Of a stretch of DNA of 64,000 nt, positions 33,410-48,783 are shown piece after piece (position 1 is the first letter of the stretch; each line of letters opens with the position of its first letter). Under the pieces are notes generated by a model, which was given only the letters and a program-made list of their open reading frames with translations, was not told where the DNA came from and did no database searches. The position numbers and the translations under genes were made by a program. Origin of the DNA: Acutalibacter muris (GTDB lineage Bacteria; Bacillota; Clostridia; Oscillospirales; Acutalibacteraceae); the NCBI RefSeq assembly GCF_002201475.1, contig NZ_CP021422.1, forward strand, positions 310,001-374,000, given 5' to 3'.

Positions 33410-34492
33410 ATGAGCGCACAGCCGGATAAGAAGACCGTGATTAGAGACCTGGTGGAGATCGGCAAGGCGAAGGGACAGCTGAGCACCAAGGAGATCCTGG
33501 ACGCCCTGGGCGAGCTGGATTTCGACCCGGAGCAGATAGAGAAATTCTACGACACCCTGGAGAGCCAGGGGGTGGAGATCGTCGAGGATTTCGACGAGAT
33601 GCAGCTGGACGAGAACGACCTGGTTAAGGCCGGGGAGGTGGAGCTGGACGGCAGCGAGGGTATCACCATTGACGACCCGGTGAAGGTGTATCTCAAGGAG
33701 ATAGGCAGGGTGCCCCTTCTGACCCCGGAGGAGGAGGTGGACCTCGCCGTGCGCATCACAAACGGCGACGAGGCCGCCAAGAAGCGTCTTAGTGAGGCCA
33801 ACCTGCGCCTGGTGGTGAGCATAGCGAAAAGATACCTGGGGCGGGGGATGCAGTTTCTGGATCTGATACAGGAGGGGAACCTGGGGCTTATCAAGGCCGT
33901 GGAGAAGTTCGACTATACAAAGGGCTTCAAGTTCTCCACCTACGCCACCTGGTGGATACGCCAGGCCATCACCCGGGCCATAGCCGACCAGGCCAGGACT
34001 ATACGTATTCCTGTGCACATGGTGGAGACCATCAATAAGGTGAAGAAGGCAAATAACTCCCTGCTGCACGTGAACGGCCGGGAGCCCAGCGCCGACGAGA
34101 TAGCCGAGGAGCTGGAGATGCCGGTGGACAAGGTGCGGGAGATAATGCGCGTGGCCCAGGAGCCGGTGTCCATGGAGACCCCCATCGGCGAGGAGGAGGA
34201 CAGCCATCTGGGGGACTTCATTGAGGACTCGGACGCGCCGGCCCCCCAGGACGCGGCCAGCCTGACCCTTTTGAAGGAAACCTTGGGCAACGTGCTGGAC
34301 TCTCTGACCCCCAGGGAGGAGAAGGTGCTACGGCTGCGGTTCGGGCTGGAGGACGGACGCTCCAGGACCCTCGAAGAGGTGGGCAAGGAGTTCAACGTCA
34401 CCAGGGAGCGCATAAGGCAGATAGAGGCCAAGGCCCTTAGAAAGCTTAGGCACCCCAGCCGGAGCAAGAAGCTGAAGGACTTTTTGGACTGA
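33410..34492 (+). CDS. rpoD: Primary sigma factor (sigma-A/RpoD)
   Basis: 360 aa. Directs RNA polymerase to housekeeping promoters. Region 1.1 occupies the acidic N-terminus; region 2 shows [26 protein letters not shown] and [19 protein letters not shown] (melting and -10 contact); region 3 has [12 protein letters not shown]; region 4 has [21 protein letters not shown] and [16 protein letters not shown] (-35 contact). This matches the many TTGACA/TATAAT promoters in the window. Confidence 0.98.
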   Translation: MSAQPDKKTVIRDLVEIGKAKGQLSTKEILDALGELDFDPEQIEKFYDTLESQGVEIVEDFDEMQLDENDLVKAGEVELDGSEGITIDDPVKVYLKEIGRVPLLTPEEEVDLAVRITNGDEAAKKRLSEANLRLVVSIAKRYLGRGMQFLDLIQEGNLGLIKAVEKFDYTKGFKFSTYATWWIRQAITRAIADQARTIRIPVHMVETINKVKKANNSLLHVNGREPSADEIAEELEMPVDKVREIMRVAQEPVSMETPIGEEEDSHLGDFIEDSDAPAPQDAASLTLLKETLGNVLDSLTPREEKVLRLRFGLEDGRSRTLEEVGKEFNVTRERIRQIEAKALRKLRHPSRSKKLKDFLD

Positions 34493-34524
34493 GTTATGAC
34501 TATTTAGTAAAGAGGGTAGATATC

Positions 34525-35193
34525 ATGAAGAAAGCTGTTTCTCTTGTTATGGCGGCGCTTATGCTGACACTTGCGGGGTGCAGCGGGGAGCCTCCTCAGG
34601 CGGAGCCTGGGGCCACGCCCGCGCCCGCTGTGGCGGAGAGCACGCCTGCACCTGAATCTGAATCGGAGGGCGGGCATACGCATGAGAGCAAGAGTACACC
34701 TGTGCCCGCGCCGGAGAGCGGCGGCAGCTCCCAGATAATGCTCACAGAGGAGCAGGCCAAGGAGAAGGCCTTGGCCCACGCGGAGCTGGACGGCGGAGGC
34801 GTGACCTTCACAAAGGTCAAGCTGGATTTTGAGGGAGGACGGCAGGTGTATGAGCTGGAATTCTACACGGATACTTACGACGAATATGAATACGAGATAG
34901 ACGCGTATACCGGCGAGGTCATAGGCTATAAGAGCGAGAGCTCCGGCCACGGCAAGGGCGGCGGCCACGACTCCGGCCACACTGGGCTTACCGGACGGGA
35001 GGCAAAGGATCTGGCCCTTGACAGGGTGCCGGGGGCGGCCATGGAGGATATATGGGAGTTCGGCCGGGACAACGACGACGGACGAGAGGTGTTCGAGGGC
35101 AAGCTGGTTTATGATGGCATGGAGTATGAGTTTAAGATAGACGCACAGAGCGGGGAGTTCCTGGAATGGGAGCAGGAGCCCTGGGACAATTAA
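34525..35193 (+). CDS. PepSY-domain lipoprotein
   Basis: 222 aa. The lipoprotein signal MKKAVSLVMAALMLTLAGC gives lipid-modified Cys19. A Pro/Ala/Glu-rich spacer reaches about residue 68. Two PepSY-type repeats follow: TEEQAKEKALAHAELD with YEYEIDAYTGEVIGY, and TGREAKDLALDRVPG with YEFKIDAQSGEFLEW. A His/Gly stretch (GHGKGGGHDSGH) between them could bind metal. PepSY domains often inhibit proteases in the cell envelope. The gene lies 32 bases after rpoD but may have its own control. Confidence 0.85.
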   Translation: MKKAVSLVMAALMLTLAGCSGEPPQAEPGATPAPAVAESTPAPESESEGGHTHESKSTPVPAPESGGSSQIMLTEEQAKEKALAHAELDGGGVTFTKVKLDFEGGRQVYELEFYTDTYDEYEYEIDAYTGEVIGYKSESSGHGKGGGHDSGHTGLTGREAKDLALDRVPGAAMEDIWEFGRDNDDGREVFEGKLVYDGMEYEFKIDAQSGEFLEWEQEPWDN

Positions 35194-35279
35194 AGGCGGG
35201 GCAATAAAGGGCAAAAGCATCGGCCGGACATGAACGCGAAGGGCGACGGAGAGGAAAAATAAGTGGTGAGAAAGTGGTA

Positions 35280-35681
35280 ATGACATTAGAGGCGGATTAC
35301 GCCGTGAGGATAGTTGAATATCTGACCCGGAACCCGGGGCGCTGGGACGCGAAGACCATCTCGGAGAAGATGCAGATACCCCTGCGGTTCTGCCTTAAAA
35401 TACTCAGAGGTCTGGTGGGTGCGGGAATGGTCTGCTCCTTTAAGGGGGCAAAGGGCGGGTACAGCCTGGCGCGTCCGGCGGGGGAGATAACCCTTTTGCA
35501 GGTGATAGAGAGCGTGGAGGGGCCCTATATGCTCAGCCGCTGCCAGAAGGAGGAGTACAGCTGCGGGCGGGAGCACTGCAAGCTGCACAATATATATGAG
35601 AGGGTCAGCGAGACGGTGCGCAAGGAGCTGGAGGCGTACACCTTTGATGTGATATGCGAATGCGGAGAGCGGAAAGATTAA
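35280..35681 (+). CDS. Rrf2-family transcriptional regulator
   Basis: 133 aa. The winged helix opens with LEADYAVRIVEYLTRNPG and continues SEKMQIPLRFCLKILRGLVGAGMVCSFKGAKGGYSL, the typical DNA-binding wing. A cysteine cluster, C-x6-C-x4-C (RCQKEEYSCGREHCKLH), lies where IscR and NsrR hold an iron-sulfur cluster, and a further CEC occurs at the end. It may therefore sense redox state, NO or iron-sulfur status; the spacing is not the exact IscR spacing. ATG 35280 is taken over GTG 35274. A hairpin repeat starts at its stop codon. Confidence 0.88.
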   Translation: MTLEADYAVRIVEYLTRNPGRWDAKTISEKMQIPLRFCLKILRGLVGAGMVCSFKGAKGGYSLARPAGEITLLQVIESVEGPYMLSRCQKEEYSCGREHCKLHNIYERVSETVRKELEAYTFDVICECGERKD

Positions 35682-35757
35682 AAATTTCGTCTACCCTTTC
35701 AAAGGCGGTGGGGTTCTTAGGGGCAAAGCCCCCTTTAAGTTCACTCTGTGAACTTGG
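35680..35757. repeat. Interspersed hairpin repeat, copy 2
   Basis: It follows the Rrf2 stop codon directly. Elements: AAATTTCGTCTACC, CTTTCAAAGG, GGTGGGGTT, hairpin GGGGC-AAA-GCCCC, then AAGTTCAC/GTGAACTT around TCT. It shares order and wording with the copy at 10425-10502. Confidence 0.65.
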
Positions 35758-35763
35758 CCGCCG

Positions 35764-35862
35764 GAGCTCTATGAGAGATTCCTTGACAACGACCGGGAGC
35801 TTGCGCTTGAATATGCCGGGGACCGGAGGTTTTTGAAGGGGCTTGGGTATGAGCTGGGTTAA
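35764..35862 (+). pseudogene. C-terminal gene remnant
   Basis: After the repeat a frame reads ELYERFLDNDRELALEYAG then DRRFLKGLGYELG and a TAA at 35860-35862. It has good coding character but no start or ribosome site; the upstream part is occupied by the repeat and a stop at 35749. It looks like the 3' end of a gene whose front was replaced or lost. The parent family is not recognised. Confidence 0.4.
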
Positions 35863-35870
35863 ATAAATTA

Positions 35871-35912
35871 AAGCCGCCCGTCTGGGGGAAACCCCGGCGA
35901 GCGGCTCGCTAT
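35871..35912. terminator. Convergent terminator
   Basis: Nested stem: outer GCCGC/GCGGC and inner CTGGGG-GAAA-CCCCGG, flanked by TTAAA on the left and TCGCTATTTT on the right. It separates the remnant from the GNAT gene on the other strand. Confidence 0.6.
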
Positions 35913-35917
35913 TTTAT

Positions 35918-36442
35918 CTAAAGCGGTTTTTCGTAGAGAAAGAAGCGCGGTAATCCGAACCCGGCAAGACCGATGTCAACGTTCCGCTTCACGCAGGAGT
36001 AGCCGGATTTTTCATAAGCGCGGAGGGCAGGGGCATTGCCCTCCCAAACGTACAGGCGCGTGGTATTTGCGCCCTGGGCCCGGGAATAGTCCTCGGCGGC
36101 GGACAGGAGCAGTGAGCTTATACCCCGGCGCTGATGGGCGGGGTGGACGGCCAGAACGTGGAGGTACCAGACCTTATCATCGAAGTCCGGGGCGTTTTCA
36201 AAGCCGTCTTCGGCGCTGGGCTCCCTGGTAAGGCCCACGGAGCCGACAGGCTCGCTGCCCTCCATGGCGATAAGCAGGGCACCCTCGCGCAGGTATTCCC
36301 GGGCGCAGTCAAGAGTGGGGAAGCCGTCCCGGGCCCAGCCGGGATTATAGGCCTTGCCCTGAAGGGCGTCACAGACAGTGCCGTAAAGTTCCCCTATGGC
36401 GGGGAGATCCGTTTCACGGGCAGGCCGGACTATGAGGGCCAT
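35918..36442 (-). CDS. GNAT-family N-acetyltransferase
   Basis: 174 aa. Acetyl-CoA-dependent acetyltransferase. The acetyl-CoA loop is seen in LHVLAVHPAHQRRGISSLLLSAAEDY, followed by the motif B segment LYVWEGNAPALRAYEKSGY. The N-terminus ALIVRPARETDLPAIGELY is a standard GNAT opening. ATG 36442 is chosen for AAAGGAG 8 bases before it. A promoter lies upstream at 36609-36638. The substrate is unknown. Confidence 0.88.
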   Translation of the reverse strand: MALIVRPARETDLPAIGELYGTVCDALQGKAYNPGWARDGFPTLDCAREYLREGALLIAMEGSEPVGSVGLTREPSAEDGFENAPDFDDKVWYLHVLAVHPAHQRRGISSLLLSAAEDYSRAQGANTTRLYVWEGNAPALRAYEKSGYSCVKRNVDIGLAGFGLPRFFLYEKPL

Positions 36443-36531
36443 AATAATGCTCCTTTCGCATAAAAAATACCCTTCCGGCATCACAGAAAGGGAAAAAATG
36501 AAAAAAAGCTGCAAAAAATCCACAGGAGGGC

Positions 36532-36560
36532 TTGACAACTGGGAAGATGAGGTTTACAAT
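36532..36560 (+). promoter_or_regulatory. Promoter of rpoB-rpoC
   Basis: TTGACA (36532-36537), 17 bases, TACAAT (36555-36560). It leaves a leader of about 130 nt before rpoB. The leader contains CCTCTTG and CAAGAGG arms (about 36589 and 36635) that could fold. Confidence 0.75.
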
Positions 36561-36608
36561 AATATACTGTATCATCATCGGTAAAAATGTCCTCTTGTAC
36601 TTGAAACC

Positions 36609-36638
36609 AGTATAGCACAAGGAGAAGGCGGGTGTCAA
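36609..36638 (-). promoter_or_regulatory. Promoter of the GNAT gene, inside the rpoB leader
   Basis: Minus strand TTGACA (36638-36633), 18 bases, TATACT (36614-36609). It faces the rpoB promoter, so the two transcripts overlap by about 50-100 bases. Confidence 0.7.
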
Positions 36639-36699
36639 GAGGATAACGCAGAAAAACCGATTTTTTGTATATTTTTAAGGATAGGAGTGGCTGTGCCTA

Positions 36700-39600
36700 A
36701 TGGTGAATGTTAAACCGGTCCAGCTGGGTAAAACCAAGCGGATGAGCTTTGGCAAGATCGAGGAAGTCTTGAAAATGCCCAACCTTATAGAGATCCAGAA
36801 AAATTCCTATGAATGGTTTTTGAACGAAGGCCTGCGTGAGGTGTTTCAGGATGTGTCGGGAATCACTGACTTTAATAACAACCTGGTGCTGGATTTTGTG
36901 GACTACAAGCTGGACGAGACGCCCAACTACAGCGTGACTGAGTGTAAGGAGCGGGACGCCACCTATTCCGCGGCCCTGCGGGTGACCGCGCGGCTATTGA
37001 ATAAGGAAACCGGGGAGATAAAGGTCTCAGAGGTATTTATGGGAGACTTCCCCCTGATGACCCAGAGCGGCACCTTTGTGATAAACGGAGCGGAGCGCGT
37101 TATCGTCTCCCAGCTGGTGCGCTCCCCGGGCGTGTATTTCAAGATGGATTACGACCGCTCGGGCAAGGAGCTCTTCAGCTCCACCATAATACCCAACAGG
37201 GGTGCCTGGCTGGAGTATGAGAACGACGTGAACGACGTGCTTTACGTGCGCATAGACAAGAACAGGAAGATACCGATTACGGTGTTTGCCCGCTGTCTGG
37301 GGCTTGGGACGGACCAGCAGCTTCTGGACTTCTTCGGGGACGACGACCGTATCCGGGCCACCATGGAGAAGGACACCTGCCACTCCATGGAGGAGGGCCT
37401 CTTTGAGATATACCGCAAGCTGCGCCCCAGCGAGCCGCCCACCATAGAGAGCGCCCAGGCCCATATAAACTCCCTGTTCTTCGACCCCAGGCGGTACGAT
37501 ATGAGCAGGGTGGGCCGCTATAAGTATAACAAGAAGCTGCGCCTTGAGGGACGCATCAACGGCCAGACTCTCTCCCAGCCCATCGCGGACCCATATACCG
37601 GCGAGGTGCTGGCCGAGGCGGGGGTGACCGTTTCAAAGGAGCTTGCCCGGCGGCTGGACGACGCGGGGGTTACAGAGGCTGTGGTCTCGGTGGAGGGCAG
37701 GGAGGTCAAGATAATTTCCAACGGCATGGTGGATATCACAAAATACGTGTCCCTAGACAGGGAGACGCTGCTCTCCTGCGGCATAAACGAGCGCGTAAGC
37801 TACCCGGTACTAAGGGAGATACTGGAGGAGTGCGGAGAGGACGAGAGGAAGCTCAAGTCCGCCCTTAAAAAGCGCAAGCCGGAGCTGATACCCAACATTA
37901 TCACGGTGGAGGATATTTTCGCCAGCATAAACTACATGAACTGCCTGGCCCAGGGATTGGGGCTTACGGACGATATAGACCATCTGAGCAACCGGCGCAT
38001 CCGCTGCGTGGGCGAGCTTTTGCAGAACCAGTTCAGGATAGGCTTCTCCCGTCTTGAGAGAGTCATCCGCGAGCGCATGACCCTGCAGGCCCAGGATTTG
38101 GAGCAGCTGACCCCCCACTCCCTTATAAACATCCGGCCGGTGGTGGCGGCCATAAAGGAGTTCTTCGGCTCGTCGCCCCTTTCGCAGTTCATGGACCAGA
38201 CGAACCCCCTGGCGGAGCTCACCCATAAGCGCAGGCTTTCCGCCTTGGGCCCCGGCGGCCTTTCAAGGGACCGGGCCAGCTTCGAGGTACGTGACGTGCA
38301 CTACACCCACTATGGGCGCATGTGCCCCCTGGAAACCCCGGAGGGCCCAAACATCGGCCTGATATCCTATCTTGCCAGCTTCGCGAAGATAAACGAGTAC
38401 GGCTTTATAGAGGCCCCCTACCGCAAGGTGGACAAGGCCACCGGCAGGGTCACCGACGAGGTGGAGTATATGACCGCCGACGTGGAGGACAACTACGTTG
38501 TGGCCCAGGCCAACGAGCCGTTGGACCAGGAGGGGCACTTTGTAAACAGCCGCGTGGTGGGCCGGTACAGGGACGAGTTCGTGGACGTGGACGCGGCCCG
38601 GGCCGACTATATGGACATCACCCCCAGGATGGTGGTCTCCGTGGCTACGGCAATGATTCCCTTTTTGGAGCATGACGACGCCAACCGGGCCATGATGGGC
38701 TCCAACATGCAGCGTCAGGCCGTGCCCCTTCTCAGGACCGAAGGGCCCATAGTGGGCACCGGCATGGAGTATAAGGCGGGGGTAGACTCCGGCGTGTGCG
38801 TGCTGGCCAGAAGGGGCGGCGTTGTGAAGTCCGTCTCCGCGGACCTGGTGCGGGTGACCGCCGATAACGGCGATACAGACGACTATGAGATAATCAAGTT
38901 CATGCCCTCTAACCAGAGCACCTGCATAAACCAGGTGCCGGTGGTGAACGTGGGAGAGCGGGTCGAGGAGGGCTCTGTCATAGCCGACGGGCCCGGCATA
39001 AGGAATGGCGAGATAGCCCTGGGCAAGAATGCGCTTATAGGCTTCATGACCTGGGAGGGCTATAACTACGAGGACGCGGTGCTCCTCAATGAGAAGATAG
39101 TACGCGACGACGTTTACACGTCTATCCATATAGAGGAGTACGAGATGGAGGCCCGGGACACGAAGCTTGGTCCCGAGGAGATCACCAGGGACATCCCCAA
39201 CGCCAACAACGAGCTTTTGGGGGACCTGGACGATAGGGGCATTATCCGCATAGGGGCGGACGTGCGCGCCGGGGATATCCTGGTGGGCAAGGTTACGCCA
39301 AAAGGCGAGACGGAGCTTACCGCCGAGGAGCGGCTGCTCAGAGCCATATTCGGTGAAAAGGCCAGAGAGGTGCGGGACACCTCTTTGAGAGTGCCCCACG
39401 GCGAGTACGGCGTGGTGGTGGACGTTAAGGTGTTCACCAGGGAGAACAGCCACGACGAACTCTCCCCGGGAGTAAACAAGGTGGTGCGCTGCTATATCGC
39501 CCAGAAGCGCAAGATCTCCGTGGGCGACAAGATGGCGGGACGGCACGGCAATAAGGGCGTTGTGTCAAGGATACTGCCCGAAGAGGAGATGCCCTTCCTG

Positions 39601-40437
39601 CCTGACGGCACGCCCCTGGACATTGTGCTGAACCCCCTGGGCGTGCCCAGCCGAATGAATATCGGACAGGTACTGGAGGTCCATCTGGGCATGGCGGCCC
39701 ACGCTCTGGGCTGGAAGATAATGACTCCTGTGTTTGACGGGGCCCAGGAGGCGGACATCCGGGAGTGCTTCCGCATGAGCGGAATGCACGAGGACGGCAA
39801 GTTCTACCTTCGGGACGGGCGTACAGGCGAATATTTTGACAACCCGGTGACGGTGGGCTATATGTACTATTTAAAGCTGCACCATCTGGTGGACGATAAG
39901 ATACACGCCAGGAGCACGGGCCCCTATTCCCTGGTGACCCAGCAGCCTTTGGGCGGCAAGGCCCAGTTTGGCGGCCAGCGCTTCGGCGAGATGGAGGTCT
40001 GGGCCCTGGAGGCCTATGGCGCGGCCTATACCCTGCAGGAGATACTGACGGTGAAATCCGACGACGTGGTGGGCAGGGTGAAGACCTATGAATCCATAGT
40101 GAAGGGCCAGAACATCCCCACCCCCGGCATACCCGAGAGCTTTAAGGTGCTTATTAAGGAATTGCAGTCCCTGGGGCTTGACGTGAAGGTGCTGGACGCG
40201 GACGACCAGGAGATAGATTTGAAGCAGACCTTCGACGACGATGATATGGGCCTGTCCCGGGGAGGAAACTTCGACGAGGAGAACGTGGCCGACGACCTTG
40301 AGGGTTACTATCAGGAGGACGAGGACGGCAACTTCCTTGAGGACGAAGACGAGGACGAGGATTTCGGAGACGAGGAGGACGACGACCTTGACGAGGACTT
40401 CGGCCTGGACGACGGCGATGAGGGCGAGGATTTTTGA
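36700..40437 (+). CDS. rpoB: RNA polymerase beta subunit
   Basis: 1245 aa. Catalytic core of RNA polymerase. The rifampicin pocket reads [17 protein letters not shown], then [14 protein letters not shown], with the sensitive residues Asp, His and Ser in place. Catalytic and interface motifs include [15 protein letters not shown] and [18 protein letters not shown]. About 70 residues at the C-terminus are almost purely acidic (for example [17 protein letters not shown]), beyond the usual end of the protein. The upstream neighbour is not rplJL. rpoC follows after 32 bases. Confidence 0.98.
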   Translation: MVNVKPVQLGKTKRMSFGKIEEVLKMPNLIEIQKNSYEWFLNEGLREVFQDVSGITDFNNNLVLDFVDYKLDETPNYSVTECKERDATYSAALRVTARLLNKETGEIKVSEVFMGDFPLMTQSGTFVINGAERVIVSQLVRSPGVYFKMDYDRSGKELFSSTIIPNRGAWLEYENDVNDVLYVRIDKNRKIPITVFARCLGLGTDQQLLDFFGDDDRIRATMEKDTCHSMEEGLFEIYRKLRPSEPPTIESAQAHINSLFFDPRRYDMSRVGRYKYNKKLRLEGRINGQTLSQPIADPYTGEVLAEAGVTVSKELARRLDDAGVTEAVVSVEGREVKIISNGMVDITKYVSLDRETLLSCGINERVSYPVLREILEECGEDERKLKSALKKRKPELIPNIITVEDIFASINYMNCLAQGLGLTDDIDHLSNRRIRCVGELLQNQFRIGFSRLERVIRERMTLQAQDLEQLTPHSLINIRPVVAAIKEFFGSSPLSQFMDQTNPLAELTHKRRLSALGPGGLSRDRASFEVRDVHYTHYGRMCPLETPEGPNIGLISYLASFAKINEYGFIEAPYRKVDKATGRVTDEVEYMTADVEDNYVVAQANEPLDQEGHFVNSRVVGRYRDEFVDVDAARADYMDITPRMVVSVATAMIPFLEHDDANRAMMGSNMQRQAVPLLRTEGPIVGTGMEYKAGVDSGVCVLARRGGVVKSVSADLVRVTADNGDTDDYEIIKFMPSNQSTCINQVPVVNVGERVEEGSVIADGPGIRNGEIALGKNALIGFMTWEGYNYEDAVLLNEKIVRDDVYTSIHIEEYEMEARDTKLGPEEITRDIPNANNELLGDLDDRGIIRIGADVRAGDILVGKVTPKGETELTAEERLLRAIFGEKAREVRDTSLRVPHGEYGVVVDVKVFTRENSHDELSPGVNKVVRCYIAQKRKISVGDKMAGRHGNKGVVSRILPEEEMPFLPDGTPLDIVLNPLGVPSRMNIGQVLEVHLGMAAHALGWKIMTPVFDGAQEADIRECFRMSGMHEDGKFYLRDGRTGEYFDNPVTVGYMYYLKLHHLVDDKIHARSTGPYSLVTQQPLGGKAQFGGQRFGEMEVWALEAYGAAYTLQEILTVKSDDVVGRVKTYESIVKGQNIPTPGIPESFKVLIKELQSLGLDVKVLDADDQEIDLKQTFDDDDMGLSRGGNFDEENVADDLEGYYQEDEDGNFLEDEDEDEDFGDEEDDDLDEDFGLDDGDEGEDF

Positions 40438-40469
40438 CCTGGCGTTTACTGTAACTGGAAAGGAAGAGG

Positions 40470-44111
<3,642 letters not shown>

Positions 44112-44119
44112 GAAAAAGC

Positions 44120-44149
44120 TTGACAAGGGCGGCGCGCTGGTGCTATAAT
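44120..44149 (+). promoter_or_regulatory. Promoter of the rpsL-rpsG-fusA cluster
   Basis: TTGACA (44120-44125), 18 bases, TATAAT (44144-44149), starting 9 bases after the rpoC stop and about 107 bases before rpsL. Confidence 0.8.
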
Positions 44150-44255
44150 CAGCAGGATAGGCCAAAAGGGCCCGGTTTTACAGGCGTTCTGCGGTATTTC
44201 AACGGAATACTGCTTTCGCATATATAAAAATTTTTAAAGAAGGAGGTGCAGCTGA

Positions 44256-44678
44256 ATGCCAACCTTTAACCAGCTGGTTAAAAACGGCAGGTCCGATGCC
44301 ATTAAGAAGTCCAAGGCTCCCGCGCTTTTGAAGGGATGGAACTCCAAGAAGCGCGCGGCCATCGACCAGGATTCTCCCCAGAAGCGCGGCGTGTGCACGA
44401 CGGTTACCACTCGTACACCCAAGAAGCCGAACTCAGCTCTGCGGAAGATCGCCCGTGTCAGGCTCTCCAACGGCATCGAGGTGCTCTGCTATATCCCCGG
44501 CGTGGGACATAACCTGCAGGAGCACAGCGTGGTGATGATTCGCGGCGGCCGTGTGCGCGACCTGCCCGGCGTGCGTTACCACATCATCCGCGGCGTTCTG
44601 GATACCCAGGGCGTGGCAAAGCGTATGCAGGCCCGCTCGAAGTACGGCGCGAAGCGTCCCAAGGCCGGCAAGAAGTAA
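44256..44678 (+). CDS. rpsL: 30S ribosomal protein S12
   Basis: 140 aa. Decoding-centre protein. [21 protein letters not shown] and the [26 protein letters not shown] loop are intact, with the lysines linked to streptomycin sensitivity unchanged. AAGGAGGTGCAGCTGA precedes the ATG. It is the first gene after its own consensus promoter. Confidence 0.98.
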   Translation: MPTFNQLVKNGRSDAIKKSKAPALLKGWNSKKRAAIDQDSPQKRGVCTTVTTRTPKKPNSALRKIARVRLSNGIEVLCYIPGVGHNLQEHSVVMIRGGRVRDLPGVRYHIIRGVLDTQGVAKRMQARSKYGAKRPKAGKK

Positions 44679-44823
44679 GAGAAATATCTAAGCTATTGGC
44701 TTAATTTATATAGATTAAAGGGCTTTTTGCCCTGGGGTCTTAGTAAATTGCCTTTTAGCTGACCGGAAGTATGATAAATACCTTCGAGTACCGATGAATT
44801 CATTTTATGAAGGAGGGAAGATT

Positions 44824-45294
44824 ATGCCAAGAAGAGGCAATGTGGCAAAGCGTGATGTTTTGCCGGACCCTATGTATAACTCCAAGCTGGTCACGCGCCT
44901 TATCAACAGCGTAATGCTGGACGGCAAGAAGGGCGTTGCACAGAAGATTGTGTACGGCGCTTTTGACATCGTCCAGGAGAAGACCGGCAAGGAGCCCTTG
45001 GAGGTCTTTGAGCAGGCCATGGAGAACGTCATGCCGAGTCTCGAGTGTAAGTCTCGCCGTGTAGGCGGCTCCACATATCAGGTGCCCATGGAGGTGCGTC
45101 CCGAGCGCAGGCAGACCTTAGGACTGCGCTGGCTGACAGCCTTTGCACGCACCCGCAACGAGCGCACCATGCGCGAGAGACTAGCCGGCGAGATACTGGA
45201 CGCTATCAACGGCGCGGGCGGCGCGGCCAAGAAGCGCGACGACACCCACCGCATGGCGGAGGCAAACAGGGCTTTCGCGCATTATCGCTGGTGA
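44824..45294 (+). CDS. rpsG: 30S ribosomal protein S7
   Basis: 156 aa. Nucleates assembly of the 30S head. [22 protein letters not shown] opens the protein and [21 protein letters not shown] closes it. ATG 44824 is preceded by GAAGGAGGGAAG. The 145-base gap before it holds a small AGGGC/GCCCT hairpin that could mark translational control; no promoter stands out. Confidence 0.98.
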   Translation: MPRRGNVAKRDVLPDPMYNSKLVTRLINSVMLDGKKGVAQKIVYGAFDIVQEKTGKEPLEVFEQAMENVMPSLECKSRRVGGSTYQVPMEVRPERRQTLGLRWLTAFARTRNERTMRERLAGEILDAINGAGGAAKKRDDTHRMAEANRAFAHYRW

Positions 45295-45336
45295 TGGGCT
45301 CAAACCTATAGGATATAAGGAGGAAACAACGTATTT

Positions 45337-47433
45337 ATGGCCAGGCAGGTACCACTGGAATTAACCAGGAACATCGGCATCATGGCTCACATCGACGCCG
45401 GTAAGACTACCACAACAGAGCGTATCCTGTTTTATACAGGCGTGAACTACAAGATAGGCGAGACCCATGAGGGTGCCGCCACCATGGACTGGATGGCCCA
45501 GGAGCAGGAGCGCGGCATCACCATTACCTCCGCCGCTACCACCTGCTTTTGGCCGGACCGCAACGGCAAACAGAACCGCATAAACATCATCGACACCCCC
45601 GGCCACGTGGACTTCACCGTTGAGGTGCAGCGGTCCCTCCGTGTGCTGGACGGTTCGGTGACGGTGTTCTGTGCCAAGGGCGGCGTTGAACCCCAGTCAG
45701 AGACAGTATGGCGCCAGGCGGACGAGTATAAGGTTCCCAGAATGGCGTATGTGAACAAAATGGACATCATGGGCGCGGACTTCTACCGCGTGGTGCAGAT
45801 GATGAAGGACAGGCTCAAGTGCAACGCTGTCCCGATACAGCTGCCTATCGGCGCGGAGGACACCTTCAAGGGCATTATTGACCTGGTGAACATGAAGGCC
45901 TATGTGTACTATGACGATCTGGGCAAGGATATCCGCGAGGAGGAGATCCCCGAGGACATGAGGGAGCTTGCAGAGAAATACCACGGCGAGATGGTGGAGC
46001 ACGTGGCGGAGCTGGACGACGCTCTCATGGAGAAATACCTTGAGGGCGAGGAGCTCACCATCGACGAGATAAAGGACTGCATCCGCAAGGCCACTATCGC
46101 CAACCACATGGTCCCTGTGACCTGCGGCACCTCCTACCGCAATAAGGGCGTGCAGAAGCTTTTGGACGCTATCGTCGACTATATGCCCGCTCCCACCGAC
46201 GTGCCCGCCATTAAGGGCACCAACCCCGACACCGAGGAGGAGGTCGTAAGGCATTCTTCAGACGAGGAGCCCTTCTCCGCCCTGGCGTTCAAGATCGCCA
46301 CGGATCCCTACGTGGGCAAGCTCTGCTTCTTCCGCGTATACTCCGGCTCCGTGGAGGCGGGCGCTACCGTTTATAACTCCGTCAAGGATAATAACGAGCG
46401 CATGGGCCGCATAGTGCAGATGCACGCCAACGACCGCAAGGACATTGACCGTGTTTACGCCGGCGATATCGCCGCCGCTGTGGGTCTGAAGAACACCACC
46501 ACAGGCGACACCCTCTGCGACGAGAAGCATCCGGTCATACTGGAGTCCATGGAGTTCCCGGACCCGGTTATCCGTGTGGCAATAGAGCCCAAGACCAAGG
46601 CCGGCCAGGAGAAGATGGGCATAGCCCTCTCTAAGCTTGCCGAGGAGGACCCCACCTTTAAGGCGTATACTGACGAGGAGACAGGCCAGACTATTATCGC
46701 CGGCATGGGCGAGCTGCACCTGGAGATCATCGTGGACCGGCTGCTCCGCGAGTTCAAGGTGGAGGCAAACGTGGGCAAGCCCCAGGTGGCCTATAAGGAG
46801 ACCATCCGCAAGAACTCCGAGAGCGATACCAAGTACGCCAGGCAGTCCGGCGGTAAGGGTCAGTACGGCCACGTCAAGATCCGCATTGAGCCCAATCCCG
46901 CAGGGGGCTATGAGTTTGTCAACGCTGTGGTCGGCGGCTCTATTCCCAAGGAGTATATTCCCGCTGTTGACCAGGGTATACAGGGCGCTATGCTGGCCGG
47001 TGTTCTGGCCGGTTACAACGTGGTGGACGTGAAGGTCACCCTGTACGACGGCTCCTATCACGAGGTGGACTCCTCTGAGATGGCGTTTAAGATTGCCGGT
47101 TCCATGGCCTTTAAGGAGGCCATGCGCAAGGCGGACCCGGTGCTCATGGAGCCCATTATGAAGGTCACGGTCATCACCCCCGAGGAGTATATGGGCGACG
47201 TTATCGGCGACCTGAACTCCCGGCGCGGCATGATTTTAGGCATGGACGCTCTTCCGGGCGCACAGCAGGTGAACTCCGAAGTGCCCCTTTCCGAGATGTT
47301 CGGCTATGCCACCGATATGCGCTCCCGCACCCAGGGCCGGGGCCAGTACACTATGGAGCCCGCCCACTATGCCGAGGTGCCAAAGAATATCTCCGAGAAG
47401 ATAATTAGCGACCGCGGCAAAAAGTCCGAATAA
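45337..47433 (+). CDS. fusA: Elongation factor G
   Basis: 698 aa. Translocation GTPase. P-loop [15 protein letters not shown], the switch segment [20 protein letters not shown] and NKMD are intact. Domain IV carries [16 protein letters not shown] at its tip. It contrasts with the TetM-like protein at 10528, which lacks this tip. Lies 42 bases after rpsG. Confidence 0.98.
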   Translation: MARQVPLELTRNIGIMAHIDAGKTTTTERILFYTGVNYKIGETHEGAATMDWMAQEQERGITITSAATTCFWPDRNGKQNRINIIDTPGHVDFTVEVQRSLRVLDGSVTVFCAKGGVEPQSETVWRQADEYKVPRMAYVNKMDIMGADFYRVVQMMKDRLKCNAVPIQLPIGAEDTFKGIIDLVNMKAYVYYDDLGKDIREEEIPEDMRELAEKYHGEMVEHVAELDDALMEKYLEGEELTIDEIKDCIRKATIANHMVPVTCGTSYRNKGVQKLLDAIVDYMPAPTDVPAIKGTNPDTEEEVVRHSSDEEPFSALAFKIATDPYVGKLCFFRVYSGSVEAGATVYNSVKDNNERMGRIVQMHANDRKDIDRVYAGDIAAAVGLKNTTTGDTLCDEKHPVILESMEFPDPVIRVAIEPKTKAGQEKMGIALSKLAEEDPTFKAYTDEETGQTIIAGMGELHLEIIVDRLLREFKVEANVGKPQVAYKETIRKNSESDTKYARQSGGKGQYGHVKIRIEPNPAGGYEFVNAVVGGSIPKEYIPAVDQGIQGAMLAGVLAGYNVVDVKVTLYDGSYHEVDSSEMAFKIAGSMAFKEAMRKADPVLMEPIMKVTVITPEEYMGDVIGDLNSRRGMILGMDALPGAQQVNSEVPLSEMFGYATDMRSRTQGRGQYTMEPAHYAEVPKNISEKIISDRGKKSE

Positions 47434-47447
47434 ATCATAAATTATCC

Positions 47448-47476
47448 TTGCTTTTTCCGGCCAATGCTGGTAAAAT
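47448..47476 (+). promoter_or_regulatory. Separate promoter of tuf
   Basis: TTGCTT (47448-47453), 17 bases, TAAAAT (47471-47476), in the 95-base gap between fusA and tuf. Confidence 0.65.
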
Positions 47477-47528
47477 GTAAAGCAAGGTATGTACGGTATA
47501 TTTTATATTGCAAGGAGGCAATTTCCCA

Positions 47529-48731
<1,203 letters not shown>

Positions 48732-48740
48732 GATAAAAAC

Positions 48741-48774
48741 AGGAGGCTCCCGGAAGGGAGTCTCCTTTCATTTT
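48741..48774. terminator. Terminator after tuf
   Basis: AGGAGGCTCCC (48741-48751) pairs with GGGAGTCTCCT (48756-48766) around GGAA, followed by TTCATTTT. It also lies just past the stop of the opposing GNAT gene. Confidence 0.85.
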
Positions 48775-48783
48775 ATGCCGGTT

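Noticed and set aside
38263..39546. 427-codon antisense ORF over rpoB
   Set aside because: Shadow frame of a strongly conserved gene, no ribosome site.
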